Shown piece after piece: positions 8,259 to 16,003 of a DNA stretch of 32,038 nt; position 1 is the stretch's first letter, and each line of letters begins with the position of its first letter. The notes beneath the pieces are model-generated. The model was not told the origin of the DNA. It worked only from the letters and a program-made list of their open reading frames with translations, and ran no database searches. The position numbers were made by a program, and so were the translations under genes. The stretch is from positions 1-32,038 of the forward strand of contig JAIQEX010000078.1 of NCBI GenBank assembly GCA_020073615.1. Reading direction: 5' to 3'. The stretch comes from Terriglobia bacterium (GTDB lineage: Bacteria; Acidobacteriota; Terriglobia; Bryobacterales; Bryobacteraceae).

Positions 8259-9935
8259 TTACTTCGGCTCCTGCAGCTTGACCACGCGATCGGCCGCCAC
8301 ATTCCGGAGCTCCTGAGTAACTCCCGAAGGCCAGCGGATTTCCACCAAATCGGCGGACTTACTCGCACCCAGGCCGAAATGCGTGGGGCCCGCGCTCGAA
8401 GATCCATATCCGGCGGCGAAGGAAACGTGATTGTACTGAACGGCGCCTCCGGCGGTCACTTTGATGCGGGCTCCGATCGCATCGCGATTGCTCCTGGTTC
8501 CACGCAGCTCGAACTCCAGCCAATGCCCGCCGCCCGGGCTGTCGTTGAACCAGAGTTCGGCGGGTGCACCGATGGCGGCCGCCACCACGTCCAGGCGGCC
8601 GTCGCCATTCAGGTCCGCGGCCGCCGAGCCCCGATGGCGGCCGGGCGGCCGTGCCGTCAAACCGGCTTCGGCGGTGAGCGCCTGAAACCGCGTGCCGCCC
8701 AGGTTCCGGAACACGGTGTTGGGCTGCTCCACCTGCACGCGCGATCCGTATCCCAGCGATTGAACGTGGCCGCGCGTCACAAAAATGTCCTTCCAGCCGT
8801 CGTTATCGAAATCGGCGACGGTCGGAGAATAGCCGGCCATCGAGACGCTGAGACGGGCCATGCCGCTGGCGCCGGTGACGTCGGCGAATCCGCCCTTACC
8901 CAGATTGCGGAACAGCGGGAAGGTCTCGTTGTCGAGCGCCACGAAAGCGATATCCGGCAGGCCGTCGTTGTCGAGGTCCCGGAAGTCCACTCCCATCCCC
9001 GAAATGAACTGTCCGTTCTCGGTGAGCGCCACGCCGGCATCGAACGCCACCTCCTGGAACTTCGCGCCGCCCTGATTGTGGAACAGCGAATTGTCCATCT
9101 TGTCGTTGGCGACGAACAGATCCATCCAGCCATCCAGGTCGTAGTCCGCGATGCCCACACCCATGCCCTTGCCGGGATGGGCGCGGATTCCCGATTCCGC
9201 GGATACGTCGCGGAAGGTTCCGTCGCCGTTGTTTAGGAAGAGCTGGTTGGGGGTCGGCTTGTAGAACTTCGGATGACAGTAGTCGAGCTTGCCCGGTCCC
9301 GCTTCGCAGGCCGGTTCGGTGGCGAAGTCCCAAGCCAGGTAGTTGACCACAAAGAGGTCCAGCAGCCCGTCGTTGTTCACATCGAGCCAAGCCCCGCCCA
9401 CCGACCACAGGGGGCCGTACTGGCTGTCCGACCGGTTGAGCCCCGCCTTCGCCGTGACATCGGTGAACGTGCCGTCTCCGTTGTTATGGTACAGGCGGTT
9501 GCCATGGACGCCGCCAATGAAAATATCCTTGTAACCGTCGTTGTCGTAGTCGCCGATGGCGACCCCGTTGTCGAAGCCCACGCCCGCCAGGCCGGCCTTG
9601 GCGGTGACATCTTTGAAGTTGCCCTTGCCGTCGTTTTCGAAAAGCCGGTTGGAGTACTTGGGCGAGCTCTTTTTCAGCGTCTGGATATCGGCTCCGTTGG
9701 CGAAGAACACGTCCAGGTAGCCGTCGTTGTTGTAGTCGAAAACCGCGACGCCGCCGGCCATGGTTTCCGGTGCATGGCGCCGCGGCGTCTCGCAACTCTC
9801 GAGCTGGAAATCGATCGGCCGAAACGCGAAGTGGATGGGTGCTTTAGCGTCCTGGCCGGAAGCGATGGCCCAGGCAGCGGCCAGCACTACGGCCAGCGCC
9901 CAAACCGTGTGGAACCGGTGCGGCAATCTACTCAT
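8259..9935 (-). CDS. Secreted FG-GAP repeat protein with C-terminal ASPIC/UnbV domain (CRTAC1-like)
   Basis: 558 residues from ATG 9935. The N-terminus (MSRLPHRFHTVWALAVVLAA, ending near SGQD) is a signal peptide. At least seven FG-GAP/VCBS blades follow, each with a DxDxDG calcium-type loop: DYNNDGYLD, DYDNDGYKD, DVNNDGLLD, DYDLDGWMD, DLDNDGLPD, DFDNDGWKD and DLNGDGRLD. The last 80 residues are an ASPIC/UnbV domain (NRDAIGARIKV, then HFGLGASKSADLVEIRWPSG). The predicted fold is a secreted integrin-like beta-propeller; the biochemical role of the bacterial CRTAC1 family is not established. The ATG overlaps the stop of the upstream TPR gene (ATGA), so the two are co-translated. A same-frame open stretch continues upstream of 9935 but is a shadow of the TPR gene, so the signal peptide fixes the start. 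A paralogue lies at 14387. Confidence 0.9.
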   Translation of the reverse strand: MSRLPHRFHTVWALAVVLAAAWAIASGQDAKAPIHFAFRPIDFQLESCETPRRHAPETMAGGVAVFDYNNDGYLDVFFANGADIQTLKKSSPKYSNRLFENDGKGNFKDVTAKAGLAGVGFDNGVAIGDYDNDGYKDIFIGGVHGNRLYHNNGDGTFTDVTAKAGLNRSDSQYGPLWSVGGAWLDVNNDGLLDLFVVNYLAWDFATEPACEAGPGKLDYCHPKFYKPTPNQLFLNNGDGTFRDVSAESGIRAHPGKGMGVGIADYDLDGWMDLFVANDKMDNSLFHNQGGAKFQEVAFDAGVALTENGQFISGMGVDFRDLDNDGLPDIAFVALDNETFPLFRNLGKGGFADVTGASGMARLSVSMAGYSPTVADFDNDGWKDIFVTRGHVQSLGYGSRVQVEQPNTVFRNLGGTRFQALTAEAGLTARPPGRHRGSAAADLNGDGRLDVVAAAIGAPAELWFNDSPGGGHWLEFELRGTRSNRDAIGARIKVTAGGAVQYNHVSFAAGYGSSSAGPTHFGLGASKSADLVEIRWPSGVTQELRNVAADRVVKLQEPK

Positions 9936-10966
9936 GGAACCTGCTCGATGCGCCGTCCCGGCACTTTGATGAGCGGCGCCGCCTGCTCCTCCTGGGCCAT
10001 CTCTTTCACCTTGGCGAACTCGGCGGCCGCATCCGCTTCGCGGCCCAGGGAACGCCACAGCCGGCCGAGACGGTAATGGGCGTCGGGCTTCGATGGATCG
10101 AGCCGGATCGCCTCCTTCAAATGACGGGCAGCTTCGGCGGAATCGGCCTTGCCGGAAAGAAGGATGCCAAGATCCAGATGTGCCAGCCGGATGTTCGGAT
10201 CCAGGCTCAGCGCCTTCCGCAGATGCTCCTCCGCTGCTCTCTCGCTTTCCGAATGCATTTCGGCGTCGCCCAGATAGGTCAGCGCTTGCAAGTGCTGCGG
10301 ATGATGCGCCAGCTCCGCCTGAAACTCGCGGCACGCCTCTTCGAAACGCTTCTGTTTCCAATAGAGGTATCCCAGGCTGAAGTGGACCTCGGGCTCGAGC
10401 GGCGCTGCTTTTACCGCGGCTTCGAACTCTGCGGTCGCCGGCTCCGCCTGGTTGGCGGCATCGAGCACCTCGCCCAGTAGCATGTGGACGGGCCCCGAAT
10501 CCGGGTCCTTGGTGAGCAGAAACCGGAATTCCCCGATGGCTTCCTGGTACTGCCCCGACCACAAGTAACTTTGCGCCAGCTTATAACGCAATTCCACGTT
10601 GTCGGGCTGCTGCGCGGCCGCGCGCTTGAGTTGGGCGGCGGCAGCATCGAATCGGCGGCAGCCATAGTAACTCATGCCCAGTAACACGCTGGCCTGAAAG
10701 CTGGACGGGTCGGCCTTCACGGCGCGTTCCAGGGCCGACGCGGCATCGGGGAAGCGATTCAGCTTCACATAGGCCAAACCGAGATTCAGATAGATGCCGG
10801 GCAGGTGCGGATCCAGGGCGATGGCGGCGCGGTAGTGCGCGACGGCCGCCTCGTATTTGCCCGCGCGCGCCAGCCCCAGGCCGGCGTTGGCTTCGGCAAG
10901 CGCTCCGGTTTCGGCCGCGGCCCAGGTGCATGCCGCGGATGCGAGCAGGATCACAACGAACTTCAT
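9932..10966 (-). CDS. Secreted tetratricopeptide-repeat protein
   Basis: 344 residues from ATG 10966 (MKFVVILLASAACTWAAAE), a short signal peptide. About nine TPR units follow, with typical W/Y-L-G-A-A-Y spacing: NAGLGLARAGKYEAAVAHYR, YLNLGLAYVKLNRFPDAASA, SLGYLYWKQKRFEEACREFQ, HYRLGRLWRSLGREADAAAE and others. TPRs make helical scaffolds for protein contacts; here the protein would act outside the cytoplasm. It is translationally coupled (4-bp ATGA overlap) to the FG-GAP/UnbV gene, and I infer that the two products work together. An in-frame ATG at 10999 would place extra residues before the signal peptide, so it is less likely. The upstream 10967-11088 stretch is shared with the divergent glycosyltransferase gene. 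Confidence 0.88.
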   Translation of the reverse strand: MKFVVILLASAACTWAAAETGALAEANAGLGLARAGKYEAAVAHYRAAIALDPHLPGIYLNLGLAYVKLNRFPDAASALERAVKADPSSFQASVLLGMSYYGCRRFDAAAAQLKRAAAQQPDNVELRYKLAQSYLWSGQYQEAIGEFRFLLTKDPDSGPVHMLLGEVLDAANQAEPATAEFEAAVKAAPLEPEVHFSLGYLYWKQKRFEEACREFQAELAHHPQHLQALTYLGDAEMHSESERAAEEHLRKALSLDPNIRLAHLDLGILLSGKADSAEAARHLKEAIRLDPSKPDAHYRLGRLWRSLGREADAAAEFAKVKEMAQEEQAAPLIKVPGRRIEQVP

Positions 10967-11066
10967 AGAGTCGGTTCCCGGGGCCGCTGTTCCTTCCATA
11001 ATACCGCGCCGCCCCGGCTGCGTCCGGCCCGCAAAAAGAGAACCGGACCTGAAGAACGGACTCACG

Positions 11067-11083
11067 TACAATGGATCAAAGGA
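11067..11083 (+). promoter_or_regulatory. Candidate -10 box and start-deciding SD for the GT-C gene
   Basis: TACAAT at 11067-11072 resembles a -10 hexamer but has no good -35 box 17 bp upstream. AAAGGA at 11078-11083 lies 5 nt before ATG 11089 and favours that start over the ATG at 11071, which has no SD and overlaps the -10-like box. Confidence 0.45.
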
Positions 11084-11088
11084 TACCA

Positions 11089-12975
11089 ATGCCTGCCCGC
11101 TCCGGCGCTTCGATCCTGGCGTTTCTGCTGCTCGCGCTCCTGTTCCTGCTGGCCGGGGGCGCCACCCTCCGCGAGTCCGTCACCATCGATGAGGTGGCGC
11201 ACATCGGCGCCGGGGTCAGCTACCTCCAGAAACTCGATCTGCGCTACAACGAAGAGCACCCGCCGCTCGCCAAGGTGCTGGCGGCACTGCCCCTGGTGGC
11301 GCGCGGAACGCACGCCGACTATTCCGGCGCCATCTGGAACAACAGCCGCGAATTCTTTCCGGCCTTCCTGGGGGAATGGGTCTTCGGCGAGTATGTTCTG
11401 ACGCGCTGGAACAACCCGCAAAGCACGCTCGCCTGGGCAAGGCTCCCCATGCTGCTTCTGACGCTCGCCCTCGGCTGGCTGGTGTTCGCCATCGCGCGCC
11501 GCATAGGCGGAGACTGGGGCGGGCTGCTCTGCCTGGCGGTGTATGTCAGCACCCCCGTGTTTCTGGTCTTCGGCCCCCTGGTGCTGACCGACATTGCCAT
11601 CACCTTCTTCTCCCTGTTGGCGCTATGGGCGCTGGCCGGGATGTGGGACAGTCCCGACCGTAGGAACACCCTCCTGATGGCGCTGGCGCTGGCCGGGGCG
11701 ATTCTCACGAAGTTCACGGCCGCCATTCTGTTCCTGGCCTTCGTGGCGGTGGCGCTGAGCACGCGCTGGCGCCCGCTGGCGGGGCAACCCGCCGCGAAGG
11801 CCGAGGCCCGCCAATGGCGCCGGTTGCGCTGGCGCGCCATGCGGAAGGCAACGTGGTGGGCCGCGCTGGCCGTGTACGCGGTCTACTTCATCCTGTCGTG
11901 GAACCAGCCGCTCGACATTCCGGGCCTGGCCGGTCACGGTCCTCTGGCCGCCCTTCTGGGACGCCTGCTGATGCCGCCCTGGCTCTTTCTGCGGGGATTG
12001 GCGCTGATGGTGCTCGGCGGAAACCGGGCGACCTTTATTCTCGGGCATGCATACCCCCATGGGATCTGGTTCTACTTTCCCGTCCTGTTCGTTTTGAAGT
12101 CTCCGCCCGGCTTTCTCGTCCTGCTGGCCGCCGCGCTGTCGGTGGCGTGGATCGCGAAGCGGTCAGGCCGGCCCCCGGTAATTCCGGCGGAGTGTGCCAC
12201 GCTGTGGCGCGTGCTCTGGGTTTCGCTGGTGGTATTCACGGGGATTTGCGTGCTGGGCCATTTCAACGTCAGCATCCGGCATTTCACCATTCCCCTGGCA
12301 TTGTCGATTCTGCTGCTGGCGCCGCTGCCGAGGCTGCTGGGGCGCTTCCGGACGGCCGCGCCGAAACTGGCGTGGGCCTCCAGCGCGCTGGTGGCGCTCG
12401 CGGCCGCCAGTTGCCTGGTGACGGCCGTGCGCGCCTATCCAAACTACTTCCCCTATATCAGCCCGCTCGGCTGGGGGCATCCCGCGTACTGGCTGGTCAA
12501 CGACTCGAATCTCGACTGGAACCAGGCCCTTCCCGAAGTGGAGCGATTCGCCCGGCAACGCGGTCTCAAAGACGTCCCCGTGGACATCTACGGGTTTTCG
12601 GATAACACTGCCGTCGTGCCGCAATCGCGGTTGTGGGATTGCCAGGCGCCCGCGGCGGCGGACGCCGGCCTCTGGGCGGTGGTCTCGGCAAACATGATCC
12701 TCGATGGCCACAACTGCATCTGGCTGATGCAGTATCCGCATGAAGCCCTGGCCGGCGGCAGCATGTTCGCCGTACACCTTCCGGCGGCGATTCCGCCCGC
12801 CGGCACCCCCGGAGGGCCGCCACCCGTCGAGGCTCGGCGGCTGTTCCTGGGGTTTCCATTTGAGATGCGCCAGATGTTCCAGGGACTGGTGCGGCGTCCC
12901 GAGGATATCCCGAAGGTGTATGCGGACATGCGGGCGGAGTGGGAGAGGCAGATGCAGGCCAAAAAGAAGAAGTAG
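11089..12975 (+). CDS. GT-C membrane glycosyltransferase (ArnT/PMT-like, lipid-carrier dependent)
   Basis: 628 residues from ATG 11089, chosen on the AAAGGA SD. One N-terminal membrane span is followed by the loop TIDEVAHIGAGVSYL and YNEEHPPLAKVLAALP. These acidic and HPPL motifs are typical of the first extracytoplasmic loop of ArnT/PMT-type GT-C enzymes, where the Asp/Glu is catalytic. Roughly ten more hydrophobic spans follow to about residue 440. A soluble C-terminal part begins with YWLVNDSNLDWNQALPEVER, a segment I know from this family, and ends in a Lys-rich tail (QAKKKK). The enzyme would transfer a sugar from a polyprenyl-phosphate carrier to a lipid or protein on the outer face of the inner membrane; donor and acceptor are unknown. 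It is separated by 83 bp from the next operon. Confidence 0.85.
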   Translation: MPARSGASILAFLLLALLFLLAGGATLRESVTIDEVAHIGAGVSYLQKLDLRYNEEHPPLAKVLAALPLVARGTHADYSGAIWNNSREFFPAFLGEWVFGEYVLTRWNNPQSTLAWARLPMLLLTLALGWLVFAIARRIGGDWGGLLCLAVYVSTPVFLVFGPLVLTDIAITFFSLLALWALAGMWDSPDRRNTLLMALALAGAILTKFTAAILFLAFVAVALSTRWRPLAGQPAAKAEARQWRRLRWRAMRKATWWAALAVYAVYFILSWNQPLDIPGLAGHGPLAALLGRLLMPPWLFLRGLALMVLGGNRATFILGHAYPHGIWFYFPVLFVLKSPPGFLVLLAAALSVAWIAKRSGRPPVIPAECATLWRVLWVSLVVFTGICVLGHFNVSIRHFTIPLALSILLLAPLPRLLGRFRTAAPKLAWASSALVALAAASCLVTAVRAYPNYFPYISPLGWGHPAYWLVNDSNLDWNQALPEVERFARQRGLKDVPVDIYGFSDNTAVVPQSRLWDCQAPAAADAGLWAVVSANMILDGHNCIWLMQYPHEALAGGSMFAVHLPAAIPPAGTPGGPPPVEARRLFLGFPFEMRQMFQGLVRRPEDIPKVYADMRAEWERQMQAKKKK

Positions 12976-13058
12976 ACCGGTATTGCGCCTATTCAGACCT
13001 CTAAAGCCATATTGGTGCATGAATTGCACGCTCTTCGGTGATCGCAAAAGGGAGTGCT

Positions 13059-14390
13059 GTGCTGGCGCGTAAACTGCGGATAAATCGGCCTGTTTTCATC
13101 ACCGTCAGCCTCGGGTGCGCGATCCTCGGTGCGGGATTTGGCGCAGATGTGGGGAAACCGGAGACTGCCCTGGCGTATCTATTCACGGAAACGCCCCGCT
13201 ACGAGCCCAAGGCCTGGCTGGAGGGCCGGGACCGCTTTCCGGCAGGCGCCACCCTGAAACTCGTTTTGGGGCAGACGCGCCGTGTGGTCGCTCCGGGGTT
13301 CCACGCCTCGGCGGACGCGGCGGTCTCCTACGATGGCGCCCGCGTGTTGTTCTCGGGGAAACGTACGGCAGCCAGCCGCTGGCAGGTTTGGGAGGCTGAC
13401 ATCAACGGGGGATCGCTGCGGCAGATCACCCACTCCGAGTCCGATTGTATCCGGCCGTTGTACCTGCCCACCGGGGAGGTCGTGTACACGCGCACCGGCG
13501 CGGACGGAGCCGGGATCGAGATTGCCGGGAAGAGCCTGACGTTCGCACCGGGCAGGTTCCTGACCGATGACGTGCTCCGCGACGGCCGCATCCTGTTCGA
13601 GCGAGGGCGGAACCCGGGCAGCCGCGAGCTATTCACGGTCTACCCGGACGGCACCGGCGTGGAAGCGCTCCGCTGCGATCACGGGCCGGACCGCGGAGAG
13701 GCCCGGCAGATGGCCTCGGGGGATGAGGTGTTTCGCTCCGGCGGCCGGCTCGCCAGATTCACGTCGGCGCTGGCCGTTCAGACCGATGTTGCCCAGCCGG
13801 AGGGCGAAGGGACCGGACCGGTGGCCGAGATTTCTCCGGGCGTCTGGCTGGTGAGCCTGCGCGAGGACGCGGGCCGCTTCGGCCTGTACCGTTGGGACGC
13901 GGAGAGCCGCCGGACGGCGCCGCTCGAGACCCCGAAAGACGCTTCCGCGGTACAGCCGGCCATAGTGGCGCCCCGGATTCCGCCTCGGGAATTTCCGTCC
14001 GCCTTGGTGCCCACGCGAACCGCCGGGAACCTGCTTTGCCTGAACTCGAGGGTTTCGCGAACGCCGATGGAGGGAGCCGCGGTGCGTGCCGTCCGCATGT
14101 ACACGCAGAACGCCGATGGCCAGCCCGCACTCCTGGGCCAGACCCCGGTGGAAAGCGACGGGTCCTTCTACATCCAGGTTCCCGGCGACCGGCCCTTGCG
14201 CATGGAACTGACCGATGCCGCGGGCCAAACGGTGCGCAGCGAGCGGGGCTGGTTCTGGATGCGCAAGGGCGAACAGCGGATTTGCGTGGGTTGCCATACC
14301 GGGCCGGAGCGCGCCCCGGAAAACAAGGTGCCGGAGATCCTGCTGAAGACCATCGTGCCGGTGAAAATGCTGGAGGTGCAGCAACCGTGA
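13059..14390 (+). CDS. HzsA-like secreted propeller protein with one c-type heme site
   Basis: 443 residues from GTG 13059, where GGGAG at 13050-13054 gives a 4-nt spacing. An in-frame GTG at 13038 would add 7 residues. Residues about 8-30 are a signal peptide. The middle part has TolB/PD40-like blades (AAVSYDGARVLFSGKR, WQVWEADINGGSLRQITHSE, CIRPLYLPTGEVVYTRTG). Near the C-terminus are DGSFYIQVPGDRPLRMEL and GWFWMRKGEQRICVGCH, with one CxxCH (C409, C412, H413). This layout matches what I know as the hydrazine synthase alpha-subunit middle-domain (HzsA-related) family, widespread in Planctomycetota and Acidobacteriota and mostly uncharacterised. True HzsA has two hemes; here only one motif is visible, so hydrazine synthesis should not be assumed. 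First gene of a tightly packed operon; its TGA overlaps the next GTG by 4 bp. Confidence 0.75.
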   Translation: MLARKLRINRPVFITVSLGCAILGAGFGADVGKPETALAYLFTETPRYEPKAWLEGRDRFPAGATLKLVLGQTRRVVAPGFHASADAAVSYDGARVLFSGKRTAASRWQVWEADINGGSLRQITHSESDCIRPLYLPTGEVVYTRTGADGAGIEIAGKSLTFAPGRFLTDDVLRDGRILFERGRNPGSRELFTVYPDGTGVEALRCDHGPDRGEARQMASGDEVFRSGGRLARFTSALAVQTDVAQPEGEGTGPVAEISPGVWLVSLREDAGRFGLYRWDAESRRTAPLETPKDASAVQPAIVAPRIPPREFPSALVPTRTAGNLLCLNSRVSRTPMEGAAVRAVRMYTQNADGQPALLGQTPVESDGSFYIQVPGDRPLRMELTDAAGQTVRSERGWFWMRKGEQRICVGCHTGPERAPENKVPEILLKTIVPVKMLEVQQP

Positions 14391-16000
14391 CCGCGAGACT
14401 CGTGGTGATATCGCTGGCGATTTCGTTCGCCCTCCGTGCCCAGGGCCCCATCCAGTTCGCGGATGCCACGGCGCAGTCCGGCATCAGGTTCACGCACTCG
14501 ACCGGCGCCGAGAAACTGGGTTCGCTGCTGGAGAGCACGGGCGCGGGCTGCGCCTGGTTCGATTACAACAACGACGGCAAACCGGATCTGTACGTGATGA
14601 GCGGGCGGCCGCTGGAGCCGGCCATGCATCCCTATCCTCTGCGCAAGGCGCCGGCCGCGATGCCGCACAACCACCTGTACCGCAACGACGGCAACGGCAA
14701 GTTCACCGACGTTACCGACGAAGCCGGCGTGGCCGGTGAAGGCTATGGCTTCGGGGTGATTGCCGCCGATTTCGATAACGATGGCTACACCGACCTGCTG
14801 GTCACCAGCTATGGCCACGTCACTTTGTACCGCAACCGGGGCAACGGCACCTTCGAGGATGTTACCGCCAAGGCGGGCATGCGGACCCAGGGCTGGGCGA
14901 TCGGGGCGGCGTGGCTGGATTACGATCATGACGGCTGCGTCGACCTGTTCATCGGGCGGTACGTGAAGTTCGATCCCGCGTATCGTTCCTACTATGCCGC
15001 CGACAACTATCCGGGGCCGCTCGATTACGAAGGCGACACCAATCTTCTGTTCCACAACACCTGCCACGGCTCGTTTGAAGACGTGAGCGCGAAATCGGGC
15101 ATCGCACGCTACAAAGGCCGCACCATGGGCGTGACCGCGGCGGATTTCGATGGCGACGGCTATCCGGACATCTACGTGGCCAACGACAAGACCGAGAATT
15201 TCCTGTTTCACAACAAGCGCGACGGCACCTTCGAGCAGATCGCGGTGGAAGCCAATGCGGCGTTCGGCCAGAACGGCGAATCCACCTCCGCCATGGGGCC
15301 GGTCTTCTTCGAGATCGACAACGAAGGCCGGACGGACCTGTGGGTGAGCGACTCCAAGTACAACCGGCTGCTCAAAAACGACGGCAAGCTGGGATTCACC
15401 GACGTTACCCAGGCAGCCGGCATCTCGCAGTGGTCGGCGCAGTACACCAGTTGGGGAACGGGCATCTACGATTTCGACAACGACGGGCGCAAGGACATCC
15501 TGATCTTCCACGGCGGCCTGATTCACATGGTGCCGCAGGAACATTCCCTGTTCCGGAACCTGGGCGGAGGGAAGTTTCAGGACGTCTCCACCACCGGCGG
15601 ACCCTTCTTCGGGGTGAAGAGCGTGGGCCGGGGCGCGTGCTTTGCCGACTACGACAACGACGGCAAGGTGGACGCGTTTCTGGTCAACCTGGGTGCGCCC
15701 GGGGTATTGCTGCACAACGAGACCGCGGCGGGCGCGCACTGGCTGGCGGTCCGGCTGATCGGGAGCAAGAGCAATCGCGACGGCATCGGCGCCACGGTGG
15801 AAGTCGAGGCTAACGGAATGCGCCAGAAGTCCGAGCGAGTGGCGGGGTCGGGCTATCTCGGGCAGGACGACTGGCGCCTGCACTTTGGGTTGGGAGCCGC
15901 GGGCAAGGCCGGGCAGGTCGTGGTGACCTGGCCCAGCGGCGCCAGGCAGGTGTTGAAGAACGTGCCCGCCGATCGAGTCGTGGAGATTCGGGAACCGTAG
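14387..16000 (+). CDS. Secreted FG-GAP repeat protein with C-terminal ASPIC/UnbV domain, operon copy
   Basis: 537 residues. The start is the GTG at 14387, which shares GTGA with the preceding stop; a GGAGG lies about 10 nt upstream. The signal peptide is VTARLVVISLAISFALRAQG. Seven propeller blades carry DxDxDG loops (DYNNDGKPD, DFDNDGYTD, DYDHDGCVD, DFDGDGYPD, DFDNDGRKD, DYDNDGKVD, and a degenerate EIDNEGRTD). The C-terminal UnbV/ASPIC domain has NRDGIGATVEVEANG and HFGLGAAGKAGQVVVTWPSG. It is a paralogue of the minus-strand protein at 8259, but its partners here are heme proteins rather than a TPR protein. The function of bacterial CRTAC1-like proteins is unknown; the operon suggests it scaffolds or matures the neighbouring periplasmic redox proteins (inference). 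Confidence 0.9.
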   Translation: MTARLVVISLAISFALRAQGPIQFADATAQSGIRFTHSTGAEKLGSLLESTGAGCAWFDYNNDGKPDLYVMSGRPLEPAMHPYPLRKAPAAMPHNHLYRNDGNGKFTDVTDEAGVAGEGYGFGVIAADFDNDGYTDLLVTSYGHVTLYRNRGNGTFEDVTAKAGMRTQGWAIGAAWLDYDHDGCVDLFIGRYVKFDPAYRSYYAADNYPGPLDYEGDTNLLFHNTCHGSFEDVSAKSGIARYKGRTMGVTAADFDGDGYPDIYVANDKTENFLFHNKRDGTFEQIAVEANAAFGQNGESTSAMGPVFFEIDNEGRTDLWVSDSKYNRLLKNDGKLGFTDVTQAAGISQWSAQYTSWGTGIYDFDNDGRKDILIFHGGLIHMVPQEHSLFRNLGGGKFQDVSTTGGPFFGVKSVGRGACFADYDNDGKVDAFLVNLGAPGVLLHNETAAGAHWLAVRLIGSKSNRDGIGATVEVEANGMRQKSERVAGSGYLGQDDWRLHFGLGAAGKAGQVVVTWPSGARQVLKNVPADRVVEIREP

Positions 16001-16003
16001 ACT

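Noticed and set aside
9936-10562. N-terminal extension of the minus-strand FG-GAP frame
   Set aside because: It overlaps the TPR gene in another frame and precedes a clear signal peptide at ATG 9935.
13015-13029. GTGCA-TGAAT-TGCAC palindrome before the heme operon
   Set aside because: Only 5-bp arms and a single copy; such palindromes are common by chance.
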